Source: an uncultured Prevotella sp.
GTDB taxonomy: Bacteria > Bacteroidota > Bacteroidia > Bacteroidales > Bacteroidaceae
DNA length: 64,000 bases
NCBI GenBank assembly: GCA_900315545.1
Contig: OMZM01000010.1
Location: 1 to 64,000 of the forward strand
Direction: 5' to 3'
Notes under the pieces: generated by a model
Database searches by the model: none
The model's input: only the letters and a program-made list of their open reading frames with translations
What the model was told of the DNA's origin: nothing
Position numbers and translations under genes: made by a program
Shown: one piece after another, positions 19,020 through 28,356 of the stretch
How positions within the stretch are numbered: position 1 is the first letter of the stretch
Layout of the letters: each line of letters opens with the position of its first letter

Positions 19020-20654
19020 CTATTTCTTTTGCGGTTTCTTTGGGAACGATTCATTGCGTTTAAAGACATCCAACGTTATCTTTATGGCTGCATCGTCTGA
19101 ATTGAGATACTGCAACCAAGCCTCTTCGTCAAGCATATTGTAGATAATTCTACTGTAAAGATAGTGTTCCAAGAGTCTGTGCGAACGTCTTATCAGCAAA
19201 TTGCGACGTTGCAGTCCCTTTTTCTCTGCAAACGAGGCGAAGTTGTCTACGATATTGCGTTGAGCTATAATTTTCAGCAAATCATTCATCGTATCGTACT
19301 TTTTCAGTTCCTGTCGATGTTCGTCTGTGTACTGGAAAGCATATTGCAACATCAGTCCGCTCATGGCAGCTTCCTTATAATAAGATGTCATGTTGGTTGT
19401 ATCTTCTGGCACAAAGATATCAGGCGTTATTCCACCTCCACCATAGACTGTTCTTCCAATAGACGTATGATATGCAGGACCAGTGTGCTTTATACTGTCT
19501 TCCGAGAAATATTCTCCATGTCTGTAGCGTGCCAGAAGGTCGTCGGCATAACTGTCACTATCTTCGCCGTAAGGTTTCTGTATACATCTGCCAGAAGGAG
19601 TATAGTATCTTGCTATTGTCAGTCGAATCATGCTGCCGTCTGAAAAAAGTATCGGCTGCTGCACGAGTCCTTTGCCGAAGGAGCGTCGTCCGATAATCGT
19701 TCCCCTGTCATTGTCCTGTATTGCACCCGCAAAGATTTCGGCAGCCGATGCTGTTCCTTCATTTATCAGGACGACAAGAGGTATATGCTGATATATGCCA
19801 CGTCCGTCGCTGACATAGTTCTCGCGCGAGAATTTCCTTCCCTGAGTATATACTATCATCTTGTTTGCGGGCAGAAATTCATTGGCTATGGCTACGGCTG
19901 CATCCATCAAGCCACCATTATTGTCGCGAAGGTCGACAACAAGATTGTTGAAACCTTCCTGTCCGAGTTTAGCCAATGCGACAAGCAGTTCCTGATATGT
20001 CGTGGCTCCGAAGTTCTTTATGCGCAGATAGCCCGTATTGTCATCGAGCATATATGTAGCTGTTATGCTTTTTGTCTGTATATCGGCACGCGTTACCGTG
20101 AAATGCATTACCTTCTGCTGTCCATATCGCTGCACTCCGAGTTTTACCTTTGTATCTTTTGGTCCCTTCAGTCTGCGTTTTGCCTCATCGTCGGTAACGA
20201 TTTTGCCTACGAATGGTTTTCCGTCTATAGATACGATTTTATCTCCGGCAACGATGCCGGCACGCTCTGCCGGACCATTTTTCACTACATTCTGAACATG
20301 TATGGTGTCCTGGCGTATGGTAAACTCAATTCCTACGCCTGAAAACGAGCCCTTGAGGTCGTCGTTTGCAGTAGCGACATCTTTTGCGCTGAAATAGACG
20401 GAATGTGGGTCCAACTCTGCAAGTATGCCTGGTATCGCCTTCTCGACAAGATCATTTAGGTTTACGGTATCTACATACTGGTCGTCTATTATTTGCAATA
20501 AGTTTTGCAGACGATTGCTTCCCGAACCTATAATGTTCAGGCGATTGCCGGATGCATGCTTTGCGTAGAAGTTTCCGACAATGATACCTATCACGACACA
20601 CAGTGCCATCAACAATGGCATGAAACGTCTTATTTTGTTGTTGTCCATTTGCAT
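19020..20654 (-). CDS. S41 family C-terminal processing protease
   Basis: A 544-residue periplasmic protease. Residues 12-28 form an N-terminal membrane anchor, a PDZ domain lies at about 90-175 (GVGIEF, GDKIVSIDGKP), and the S41 core carries the catalytic Ser in NEGTASAAEIF and Lys in GRRSFGKGLVQ. C-terminal residues about 420-544 are helical and family-specific. It sits between the dCMP deaminase and cyclo-ligase genes. Start M1 or M3 cannot be separated. Confidence 0.9.
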   Translation of the reverse strand: MQMDNNKIRRFMPLLMALCVVIGIIVGNFYAKHASGNRLNIIGSGSNRLQNLLQIIDDQYVDTVNLNDLVEKAIPGILAELDPHSVYFSAKDVATANDDLKGSFSGVGIEFTIRQDTIHVQNVVKNGPAERAGIVAGDKIVSIDGKPFVGKIVTDDEAKRRLKGPKDTKVKLGVQRYGQQKVMHFTVTRADIQTKSITATYMLDDNTGYLRIKNFGATTYQELLVALAKLGQEGFNNLVVDLRDNNGGLMDAAVAIANEFLPANKMIVYTQGRKFSRENYVSDGRGIYQHIPLVVLINEGTASAAEIFAGAIQDNDRGTIIGRRSFGKGLVQQPILFSDGSMIRLTIARYYTPSGRCIQKPYGEDSDSYADDLLARYRHGEYFSEDSIKHTGPAYHTSIGRTVYGGGGITPDIFVPEDTTNMTSYYKEAAMSGLMLQYAFQYTDEHRQELKKYDTMNDLLKIIAQRNIVDNFASFAEKKGLQRRNLLIRRSHRLLEHYLYSRIIYNMLDEEAWLQYLNSDDAAIKITLDVFKRNESFPKKPQKK

Positions 20655-20660
20655 TACCTG

Positions 20661-21092
20661 TTATTTATTCTCATCTACAGAAAGATATTCCACTTCGACG
20701 CCTGCTCGCTTCAGTAAGTTTATACCATCTTCGAGTCGATATTTTTCTCCATAAACAACTCGCTTTATGCCTGCCTGGATTATCAGCTTTGCACATTCTA
20801 TGCACGGCGCTGCCGTAACGTACAACGTCGAGCCATCACTATTGTTTGAGCTGCGTGCCAGCTTGGTAATGGCGTTTGCCTCTGCGTGCAGCACATAGGC
20901 TTTTGTTACATTGTTCTCGTCTTCGCAGATATTCTCGAAACCGCTTGGCGTGCCATTATAGCCATCGCTTATTATCATCTTGTCCTTGACAACGATTGCC
21001 CCGACTTGCCGACGCTGACAATAGCTGTTTTCCGACCATATTCGCGCCATTCGCAGATATCTGAGGTCGAGTTTCTTTTGTTTATCTGTCAT
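20661..21092 (-). CDS. Deoxycytidylate deaminase (ComEB-like)
   Basis: A 143-residue zinc deaminase: HAEANAI supplies the zinc His and catalytic Glu, and PCIECAK supplies two zinc Cys. The N-terminal NSYCQRRQVGAIVV and DGYNGTPSG are typical of dCMP deaminases/ComEB, which make dUMP for thymidylate synthesis. It lies 6 bp upstream of the S41 protease in the same direction. Confidence 0.9.
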   Translation of the reverse strand: MTDKQKKLDLRYLRMARIWSENSYCQRRQVGAIVVKDKMIISDGYNGTPSGFENICEDENNVTKAYVLHAEANAITKLARSSNNSDGSTLYVTAAPCIECAKLIIQAGIKRVVYGEKYRLEDGINLLKRAGVEVEYLSVDENK

Positions 21093-21128
21093 TTTAATAT
21101 ATCTGTCTGTTTGTATATTGCCTTGTTG

Positions 21129-23186
21129 CTATCTTCTCTTTATGCCGTTGCGTTTCAGCAGTGCGTCTATCGTTGGCTCGCTTCCCCTGAACTTCCTATA
21201 CAGAACCATCGGGTGCTCTGTTCCTCCTTTCGACAATATGTTTTCACGGAAACGCTGTGCTGTGTCTCTGTCGAATATACCTTTCTTCTTGAATACACTG
21301 AAGGCGTCTGCGTCGAGCACTTCTGCCCACTTGTAGCTGTAGTAGCCTGCGGCATATCCTCCAGCCATGATATGTGAGAACTGTACTGTCATGCATGTGT
21401 CTTTTGACTGTTCCAACACTACTGCACGTTTCCAGGCTTCTTTCTCAAACTCTACTATGTCGCCGGCAAACTCATCTCTCTTTGTGTAATATGCCATATC
21501 GAGCAAGCCAAAGCTAACCTGACGCATACATCCATAGGCAGCCATAAAGTTTCGGCTCCTGACGATGCGTTCTATCAGTTCGTCGGGCAAAGGCTCGCCG
21601 GTCTCGTAGTGGAATGCGAATGTGCGCAAAAATTCCTTTTCCACCGAATAGTTTTCCATAAACTGTGATGGCAGTTCTACGAAATCCCACCATACATTTG
21701 TGCCGCTGAGACTTTCAAAACGGGTGTTTGCAAACATTCCGTGCAAAGAATGACCAAATTCGTGCAGAAATGTCTCTACCTCGCCAAGCGTCAGCAATGC
21801 GGGCTTATCCTTTGTTGGCTTGGTCAGATTCATTACGACACTGACATGAGGACGTATGTTGTTGCCTTTCCGGTCGATGTACTGTCCCTGATATTCCGTC
21901 ATCCAGGCGCCGCCCTGTTTTCCCTTGCGAGGATGGAAATCTGCGTAGAAAACAGCCAGGTAGCTGCCGTCTTCATCGAAGACTTCGTATGCCTTTACGT
22001 CGGGATGGTATACTGGTATTGACTTATTCTCCTTAAATGTGATGCCATACAACTTGTTTGCCAGTCCGAATACGCCGTCTATAACTTTTGACAATTCAAA
22101 ATAAGGGCGCAGCATCTCGCTGTCTATGTTGTATTTCTCCATTTGCAGCTTGTGGGAATAGTAGGAGAAATCCCACGGTTTCATTTTGAAACTGCGTCCC
22201 TCCAGCTTCTTTGCCATCAGTTCTATCTTCCTGACTTCTTTCACGGCTGTAGGTCTGTATGCGTCTATAAGGTTGTCGAGCAGTTTATATACATTTTTGG
22301 CGTTCGATGCCATGCGGTGGGTCAGCACATAGTCTGCATAGCACTTATAGCCCAACAGCTGTGCTATCTCGCGGCGCAGGTTTATGAGCTGCTTGCATAT
22401 TTCTATGTTGTTTTCGCTGTTTTCATGCATGCAGACCGTATTCTTTGCCATGTACAACTGCTGGCGCAAGTCCCGCTGAGTGGAATAGGTCATAAACGGC
22501 GCATACAGAGGCTGGTCGAGTGTGATTGCCCAACCGTCCAAATTCCTTTCCTCTGCGGCTTTCCTTGCTGCCGCACGTGCCGACTCGGGCAGTCCGTCAA
22601 GCTGGTTTTCGTCTGTTATATGCAGGACAAATGCCTTGTTTTCCTTTAGCAGATTCTGCGAGAACTGCAACGACAGCATGCTTGCCTTTTCTGTCAGTGC
22701 ACGCAGTCGTTCCTTATCTTCGTCTGAGAGTAGCGCACCGCTGCGTACAAACCCTTCGTAGTCGGATTGCAGAAGGCGCTGCTCTTCGCGCGTCAGACGG
22801 CGGTGGTAGCGGTGTACGTACTTTATGCGTTCAAACAGTTTGACATTCATGCTTATGTCATTGGCATGCTTTGTCAATATAGGCTGCATCTTCTGTGCCA
22901 GGCTGTCGAGCTCGTCGTTTGTTTCGGCTGACAGCAGATTGTAGAACACAGTAGACACGCGGTCCAACAGACCGTAGTAGTAACTTTTCTCCTCGTCTTC
23001 TTCAAGAATGGTATTATCAAACGTAGGACGAGCCGGATTGTTTATAGTTTTTTCTATTTGTTCGTTCTCACGGCGTATGCCTTCCATAAATGCCTCTTCA
23101 AAATCTGACAGTCTGATCTTGTCGAAGGGGGCTGTGCCGTGAGGGGTTTCATATTTCACGAAAAAAGGATTTATGCGCTTTGCCAT
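21129..23186 (-). CDS. M3 family metallopeptidase (dipeptidyl carboxypeptidase / oligopeptidase A type)
   Basis: A 685-residue zinc peptidase with HEFGHSLHGMF (the HExxH-type zinc motif; His, Glu, His) and downstream Glu ligands. The N-terminal PHGTAPFDKI and length match Dcp/PrlC, which degrade short peptides. No signal peptide is evident. It is the first gene of the minus-strand run that continues with the deaminase, protease, cyclo-ligase and helicase. Confidence 0.92.
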   Translation of the reverse strand: MAKRINPFFVKYETPHGTAPFDKIRLSDFEEAFMEGIRRENEQIEKTINNPARPTFDNTILEEDEEKSYYYGLLDRVSTVFYNLLSAETNDELDSLAQKMQPILTKHANDISMNVKLFERIKYVHRYHRRLTREEQRLLQSDYEGFVRSGALLSDEDKERLRALTEKASMLSLQFSQNLLKENKAFVLHITDENQLDGLPESARAAARKAAEERNLDGWAITLDQPLYAPFMTYSTQRDLRQQLYMAKNTVCMHENSENNIEICKQLINLRREIAQLLGYKCYADYVLTHRMASNAKNVYKLLDNLIDAYRPTAVKEVRKIELMAKKLEGRSFKMKPWDFSYYSHKLQMEKYNIDSEMLRPYFELSKVIDGVFGLANKLYGITFKENKSIPVYHPDVKAYEVFDEDGSYLAVFYADFHPRKGKQGGAWMTEYQGQYIDRKGNNIRPHVSVVMNLTKPTKDKPALLTLGEVETFLHEFGHSLHGMFANTRFESLSGTNVWWDFVELPSQFMENYSVEKEFLRTFAFHYETGEPLPDELIERIVRSRNFMAAYGCMRQVSFGLLDMAYYTKRDEFAGDIVEFEKEAWKRAVVLEQSKDTCMTVQFSHIMAGGYAAGYYSYKWAEVLDADAFSVFKKKGIFDRDTAQRFRENILSKGGTEHPMVLYRKFRGSEPTIDALLKRNGIKRR

Positions 23187-23349
23187 TTCTATTTTATTTA
23201 TTTTTGTTTTTGAATTGCAAATTTACAAAATTATTAAGACAATCATTTATTTGAACGTTTTTTTAATTCTTATTTTACATCTTTTTCATCTGCATGGGCT
23301 GTGTTACATACTTTTTTACTACTTTTGTCTCGAAAATACGCACAGATTT

Positions 23350-24252
23350 ATGCCACAACGCAACTTTTTCTACTTGCCACGCAGCGACAGACGCATACTT
23401 CTTGGATGCATTGTCGTGTTTATTGCTGCTGTTGCCATAAGGAGTGTTTTCAGCAACGACGGCAAAACAGCACGCCAAGAAAGCAAGGCTACGACAAACA
23501 GCATGGCAGAACAAACGCTCAGAAGCAGGAGCAACAATATAAACTACCGATATGACGAGGGCAATGAGCGTGTCGTGGAATTGTTTCCTTTCGACCCGAA
23601 TACGGCTGACAGCACGCAGCTTTTAAGACTCGGACTGGCACCCTATCAAGTGAGAAACATATACAGATACCGGCAGAAAGGTGGCACGTTCAGGCATAAG
23701 GAGGACTTCTCGCGCATTTATGGCATTACCGAAAAGCAATACAGGGAGATTGAGCCTTACATCTGCATATCTGCCGACTATCGGCAGGCTACGCCAAGAT
23801 ATGCAGAAGAGACTCAGACTGCATCTGTCAGAGACACTGTGATGTATCCGATAAAACTGAAAGACGGACAAACCATTTCGCTAAACCTCTCCGACACAGC
23901 ACAGCTGAAGAAAGTTCCGGGTATTGGCAGCGGATATGCAAGAGCCATTGTCAGCTACCGCGAACGGCTCGGCGGATTTGTTTCTGTCAATCAGCTCGTC
24001 GAGATAAAAGGGCTGCCGGAAAGTGCATTAGACTATTTTCGGGAGGAGCACGCAAAGGTTAAGAAGATTGCCGTTAACAATCTGAACGTAAACCAGTTAC
24101 GCAAGCATCCCTACATATCGTTCTATCAGGCTAAAGCCATTGTGGACTATCGTCGGCTGAAGGGCAAAATCAACAGCATTGACGACCTGAAACTGCTGAA
24201 AGAGTTTACGTCCGACGACATAGAACGCCTGCGACCATACCTTGCATATTGA
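23350..24252 (+). CDS. Helix-hairpin-helix (ComEA-like) membrane-anchored protein
   Basis: About 300 residues from the ATG at 23350; the open frame extends further upstream but only through AT-rich non-coding sequence. One membrane segment lies at about residues 15-33. Three helix-hairpin-helix regions follow: about 80-140 (DPNTADSTQLLRLGL), about 175-235 (KKVPGIGSGYARAIVSYR) and about 240-300 (NNLNVNQLRKHPYISFYQAK). Repeated ComEA-type HhH units bind DNA non-specifically, so a role in DNA handling at the envelope is plausible but unproven. Confidence 0.82.
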   Translation: MPQRNFFYLPRSDRRILLGCIVVFIAAVAIRSVFSNDGKTARQESKATTNSMAEQTLRSRSNNINYRYDEGNERVVELFPFDPNTADSTQLLRLGLAPYQVRNIYRYRQKGGTFRHKEDFSRIYGITEKQYREIEPYICISADYRQATPRYAEETQTASVRDTVMYPIKLKDGQTISLNLSDTAQLKKVPGIGSGYARAIVSYRERLGGFVSVNQLVEIKGLPESALDYFREEHAKVKKIAVNNLNVNQLRKHPYISFYQAKAIVDYRRLKGKINSIDDLKLLKEFTSDDIERLRPYLAY

Positions 24253-24462
24253 CCGGAAATAAATATTTAGGGAGTCTTTCTGCATAAAAAACACTAATCA
24301 ATTTTCGCCCGTTTACTGTCGCGAGAATGCCCGCGAAAGTCGTTTCCGAAATCTGAGGGGCAAAATATGCCCGTATTTCGCGTGCATCTGCAATCGTCTG
24401 ACAATCAGTTTGTTATCGTAAAACATACGACTTTTGTGCACGAAACACAAGTGTTAAAATTG

Positions 24463-24593
24463 TCAAAGAGCATGTTTGACATTGTCAAACACACTGTTTG
24501 AGGATGCCAAACATAGTGTTTGGGGCTCTCAGATGCTATGTTTTGCAAGCCAAAATACACAAATAAGCGCCTCAAAGATACTCTTTGACATTT
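24463..24593. repeat. 22-bp phased array in element copy 2 (TCAAA-N7-TTTGA)
   Basis: Units start at 24463, 24485, 24507 and 24529, exactly 22 bp apart, then a weak unit at 24551 and a perfect TCAAA-N7-TTTGA at 24572 (one base short of phase). An enclosing inverted repeat (24453-24470 with 24581-24598) has one mismatch. It differs from copy 1 by a paired C-to-G / G-to-C change that preserves pairing. Confidence 0.82.
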
Positions 24594-24725
24594 TTAACAC
24601 TTATCGCCGACCCGATTTTTTACAATTATTCACACTTTTAGCGACTGTTCCGCATCTATTTTGCAACTTTTTCCCTGTCAAAATTTTTCATCATTTTTCG
24701 ACCCGAAACAAAATTCTGACAAGTT

Positions 24726-24741
24726 TGGCACGGTTTTTGCA
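24726..24741 (+). promoter_or_regulatory. Sigma-54 promoter in element copy 2
   Basis: TGGCACGG-TTT-TTGCA fits the sigma-54 consensus at every defined position, GG at 24727-24728 and GC at 24739-24740. Predicted transcription start is near 24752, which would give the PA-domain gene a leader of about 300 nt, or produce a separate RNA. Confidence 0.68.
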
Positions 24742-24915
24742 GGGAGGGCAATAACGGAAAGAAACAAACCTAACCTAAACCTTAACGTCAGTACGACGTA
24801 AGAATTAAACTTCCGCATGTGTTATTTTTATGTAAAGAGTAACTACCAACCGTCAAAGAACACATATATTTAACAAACTTTAATACATGGGGGGAGAATT
24901 TACACATTAAATCCA

Positions 24916-24923
24916 TATCTTTG
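24916..24923 (+). promoter_or_regulatory. Housekeeping -7 element before PA-domain gene
   Basis: TATCTTTG followed by CAAA matches the -7 consensus; the -33 element is not clear. Transcription from here would leave a leader of about 120 nt. Between 24746 and 24915 I see only a small bulged hairpin around 24781-24802. Confidence 0.45.
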
Positions 24924-25048
24924 CAAAATATATGATAGGATGCCCCGAAACAGACACTCATCCGTACAACCTGCTTCTGCCGGAAAGTCTAAAAAATGCA
25001 TACTTATATTATTTATCTTTTATTATTTATCTTTAAAACATTACAAAT

Positions 25049-26281
25049 ATGAAAAAAACTTTACTTCTTATGTTGCTCACGGCATTCACAGCCGTAGCAA
25101 GTTTCGCTCAGCCAGCAAAGCGCACCGAACTGCGCCACATCAGTTCTGAGCAACTCTCAAAGATGTTGGCAGCCAAGCCCAAAGACGTCAAGAACACCAG
25201 TGTTCCGTGCAAGGCATTTCAATCGCCTGCATCCGAACTCACCTTCACACCGTGGCCTGACTTCGAACTGACCTACGGCAACACCGATGGCGACGTTGCT
25301 GGCAACAAAAACGCACTGCTCAGCGGAATTACGGAACAGGGAGATGATGAGTACAACTATGCGAGCTTAGAGATTAACAACACCAACCTCGTCAATGTGG
25401 CAAACCCCGACGACCAACTGGTCATGGCGCTGCAATTCTTATGGGAGCCTACATATGAAAACCTGGAATACTACATCCCACTCTTGGTTGGCGGACAGGA
25501 ATTTGGATACACAGAGTCGAACTACAAAAACGAGAGCATTAAAACCCTCGCCGGTCAACGCCTGGAATACCTCTACATCGACAACTATGGCACGGACGAA
25601 GATTTCGCAAAAGTCAAGGATGCGCTCGCTGGAAAGATTGCTGTCTGCAACCGTGGCGAAGGTTCCTTCTCCATCAAAGCGAACGCCGCTATGGCAAACG
25701 GAGCCATCGGCATCATCGTCGTGAACAACACAGTAGGAGATGTCAGTATGGGTCTGGAGAATTACGAATACACTAACCCCGCCATTTCTGTCACAATGGA
25801 GACTGGTGCTCTGCTAAAAGACAATGCCGAATACGTTACCGACGGAGAAGCCCCCTACTATATCGGAACGCTTGAAATGGGTGAAGTGATGGCTAGACAG
25901 TTACCTGTACTTTTAGAATTCGGGAAATTCCGTTATAGTTTTGGTGAATTTGATAACTATATTAAAGACTATTCGATTAAGGCATTGGTTCCCGACTGGA
26001 CGAATGCAACGCCCGGAGCCACCTACAAAGCCACGATTACCTATTCCAATTGCAGATATCATTTATGGGATACTGATATAAATGGATATGATGTGCATTC
26101 AGTAGAGATTGGTACACCATCGACCACGGTGACCGTCGTCATCCCCGGAGGTGAGAATAGCATCTACGAGGTGAACGCCGACCGCAACGCAAACAGCCCG
26201 ACATACAACCTCATGGGCATCAGCGTAGGCAAGGAATACAAGGGCATCGTCATACAGAACGGAAAGAAAATCCTGCGATAA
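25049..26281 (+). CDS. Secreted PA-domain protein
   Basis: 410 residues with a signal peptide ending near residue 20 (ASFAQ). A protease-associated (PA) domain spans about 180-265 (GKIAVCNRGEGSF, NGAIGIIVVNN). No protease motif is present, so it is not itself an evident peptidase. The C-terminus YKGIVIQNGKKILR resembles the short C-terminal tag of other secreted Prevotella proteins, including two more in this window (49879, 63274). Segments near 25890-25985 and 26045-26110 are visibly more AT-rich than the rest, which may reflect recombination. Function is unknown; surface binding or T9SS-type sorting is inference. Confidence 0.7.
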   Translation: MKKTLLLMLLTAFTAVASFAQPAKRTELRHISSEQLSKMLAAKPKDVKNTSVPCKAFQSPASELTFTPWPDFELTYGNTDGDVAGNKNALLSGITEQGDDEYNYASLEINNTNLVNVANPDDQLVMALQFLWEPTYENLEYYIPLLVGGQEFGYTESNYKNESIKTLAGQRLEYLYIDNYGTDEDFAKVKDALAGKIAVCNRGEGSFSIKANAAMANGAIGIIVVNNTVGDVSMGLENYEYTNPAISVTMETGALLKDNAEYVTDGEAPYYIGTLEMGEVMARQLPVLLEFGKFRYSFGEFDNYIKDYSIKALVPDWTNATPGATYKATITYSNCRYHLWDTDINGYDVHSVEIGTPSTTVTVVIPGGENSIYEVNADRNANSPTYNLMGISVGKEYKGIVIQNGKKILR

Positions 26282-26307
26282 CACCGCCCTGAGCAATCAT
26301 GCAAATA

Positions 26308-26344
26308 ATAATCCCGAAAGTGAGCGAATCACTTTCGGGATTAT
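26308..26344. terminator. Bidirectional terminator, PA-domain gene / bipA
   Basis: A perfect 15-bp stem (ATAATCCCGAAAGTG and its complement) with a 7-nt loop lies between the convergent genes, flanked by AT-rich tracts. Confidence 0.85.
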
Positions 26345-26433
26345 TTATCTTAACCTGTTTTTGTCAATGATTTAGATTTCCATCTGCGTTTTTTCGGCAT
26401 GAGGTTGCACGCAATGATGGCAGCAACTGCGCA

Positions 26434-28236
26434 CTATTCCTTATTGGCTCTCTTTCGCTCAAGATGGTCGAGAATGATTTTTCTCATTCTGATGGCATTA
26501 GGCGTACATTCCACATACTCGTCTGCCTTTATATATTCGAGCTCCTCTTCCAGCGACAATACTACCTTTGGAATGATGCGCGCCTTCTCGTCGCTGCCGG
26601 ATGCACGCACGTTAGTCAGCTGCTTCGCCTTTGTAACGTTGACCACGAGGTCGTTGTCGTGTACATGTTCGCCAACCACCTGACCTGCATACACTTCTTC
26701 GCCCGGGTCTATGAAGAACTTGCCGCGGTCCTGCAACTTGTCAATAGAATAGGCAAAGGCTGTTCCTGTTTCCATTGCCACCATCGAGCCGTTGACCCTG
26801 CGTTCAATATCTCCTTTGTATGGCTGATATTCCTTGTAGCGGTGAGCCATGATAGCCTCGCCCTGCGATGCAGTAAGGACATTGGTTCTGAGTCCGATAA
26901 TTCCTCGTGAAGGTATGTCAAACTCTATGTTCACACGGTCGCCCTGCGCCTCCATAGATGTCATTTCGCCCTTTCGGCGCGTAACCATGTCAATCATCTT
27001 CGACGAGAACGTCTCTGGTACGTTTATCGTTAGTTCCTCTATCGGCTCGCAACGCTGACCGTCTATTTTCTTGAATATGACCTGTGGCTGTCCCACCTGC
27101 AGTTCATATCCCTCGCGTCGCATGGTCTCAATCAGCACCGACAGGTGCAGCACGCCTCTTCCGCTTACTATCCACTTGTCTGTACTGTCCTCGAACGGCG
27201 TTACCCTCAGCGCAAGATTCTTCTCAAGTTCTTTCTGCAAACGGTCGTTAATGTGCCTTGACGTACAGTATTTTCCTTCTTTTCCAAAGAAAGGAGAATC
27301 GTTTATCGTGAACAGCATCGACATTGTCGGCTCGTCTATAGCTATCGGCTGCAATGCCTCAGGATTATCAAAATCACAGATAGTATCGCCTATTTCAAAG
27401 TTCTCCAGTCCCACGACAGCGCAAATATCTCCACACTCCACAGCATCGGTATGTACATGTCCCATGCCCTCAAACGTATGCAGCTCCTTTATCTTTGTCT
27501 TCTCGAATGTTCCGTCTCGATGCGCTATCTGTATGCGCATGCCGTCTTGCAGCGTTCCTCGATGCACACGGCCTACGGCTATACGACCGAGATAGCTGCT
27601 GTAGTCGAGCGACGTTATCAGCAACTGTGGCGTTCCTTCGTTCTTTTGTGGAGCGGGAATAACCTCTACTATCTTGTCCAGCAGATACGTAATATCGTTT
27701 GTCGGTGTCTTGTAGTCTTCTCCCATCCATCCTTGCTTGGCACTTCCGTAGACAACAGGGAAGTCGAGCTGGTCTTCTGTTGCATTAAGCGAGAACATAA
27801 GGTCGAAAACCATCTCATAAACCTCCTCCGGTCGGCAGTTGGGCTTGTCCACCTTGTTGACGACGACTATCGGTTTCAGTCCTATCTGCAATGCTTTCTG
27901 CAAGACAAATCGTGTCTGTGGCATTGGTCCCTCAAACGCATCGACAAGCAACAGACATCCGTCTGCCATGTTAAGCACACGTTCCACCTCGCCGCCGAAG
28001 TCTGCGTGTCCCGGAGTGTCGATGATGTTTATCTTTGTGTTCTTATAGGTTATTGATACGTTTTTTGAAAGGATTGTGATGCCTCGTTCACGTTCCAGGT
28101 CATTATTGTCCAACACCTGACTGCTTAGGTTCTGACCGTCGCGAAACAAATGGCCAGCCAGCATCATCTTGTCTACGAGAGTCGTCTTTCCGTGATCGAC
28201 GTGAGCTATTATGGCAATATTACGAATATCTTGCAT
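26434..28236 (-). CDS. typA: Ribosome-associated GTPase BipA/TypA
   Basis: A 600-residue translational GTPase. All G motifs are intact: [10 protein letters not shown], switch [23 protein letters not shown] with the catalytic His, and NKVDKPNC. The C-terminal BipA-specific domain (about 490-600, including [15 protein letters not shown] slightly upstream) is present. It is a useful contrast to the EF-G paralogue at 302, which has lost these residues. BipA assists ribosome assembly under stress and cold. Confidence 0.96.
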   Translation of the reverse strand: MQDIRNIAIIAHVDHGKTTLVDKMMLAGHLFRDGQNLSSQVLDNNDLERERGITILSKNVSITYKNTKINIIDTPGHADFGGEVERVLNMADGCLLLVDAFEGPMPQTRFVLQKALQIGLKPIVVVNKVDKPNCRPEEVYEMVFDLMFSLNATEDQLDFPVVYGSAKQGWMGEDYKTPTNDITYLLDKIVEVIPAPQKNEGTPQLLITSLDYSSYLGRIAVGRVHRGTLQDGMRIQIAHRDGTFEKTKIKELHTFEGMGHVHTDAVECGDICAVVGLENFEIGDTICDFDNPEALQPIAIDEPTMSMLFTINDSPFFGKEGKYCTSRHINDRLQKELEKNLALRVTPFEDSTDKWIVSGRGVLHLSVLIETMRREGYELQVGQPQVIFKKIDGQRCEPIEELTINVPETFSSKMIDMVTRRKGEMTSMEAQGDRVNIEFDIPSRGIIGLRTNVLTASQGEAIMAHRYKEYQPYKGDIERRVNGSMVAMETGTAFAYSIDKLQDRGKFFIDPGEEVYAGQVVGEHVHDNDLVVNVTKAKQLTNVRASGSDEKARIIPKVVLSLEEELEYIKADEYVECTPNAIRMRKIILDHLERKRANKE

Positions 28237-28264
28237 GATAGTTATGTTTTTCTATGTTTTTAAA

Positions 28265-28297
28265 TAATAAGGTGTATCGCAATGATACACCTTATTA
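28265..28297 (-). terminator. Terminator after PpiD-like gene
   Basis: A perfect 14-bp stem (TAATAAGGTGTATC with its complement) and 5-nt loop lie between the PpiD-like stop and the bipA start, both on the minus strand. T-rich sequence follows on the minus strand. Confidence 0.8.
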
Positions 28298-28356
28298 TTA
28301 TATAATACTATGTATTTTGGTCTGATATGATAAATCCGACCGGTAATGTATTCTTC

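Larger units (their letters stand above)
24293..24745 (+). repeat. Long intergenic element, copy 2 (sigma-54 promoter/enhancer type)
   Basis: About 450 bp, close in sequence to copy 1. The left flank starts CTAATCAATTTTCGCC and includes TCGCG-agaatgcc-CGCGA and GGGCA-AAATA-TGCCC. The array runs from 24463 and the right flank ends with the sigma-54 site. It lies directly after the helix-hairpin-helix gene and ahead of the PA-domain gene. Confidence 0.85.

Noticed and set aside
23173-23349. Upstream start for the helix-hairpin-helix gene
   Set aside because: The extension is AT-rich, overlaps the M3 peptidase start and adds a meaningless hydrophobic segment; ATG at 23350 is preferred.
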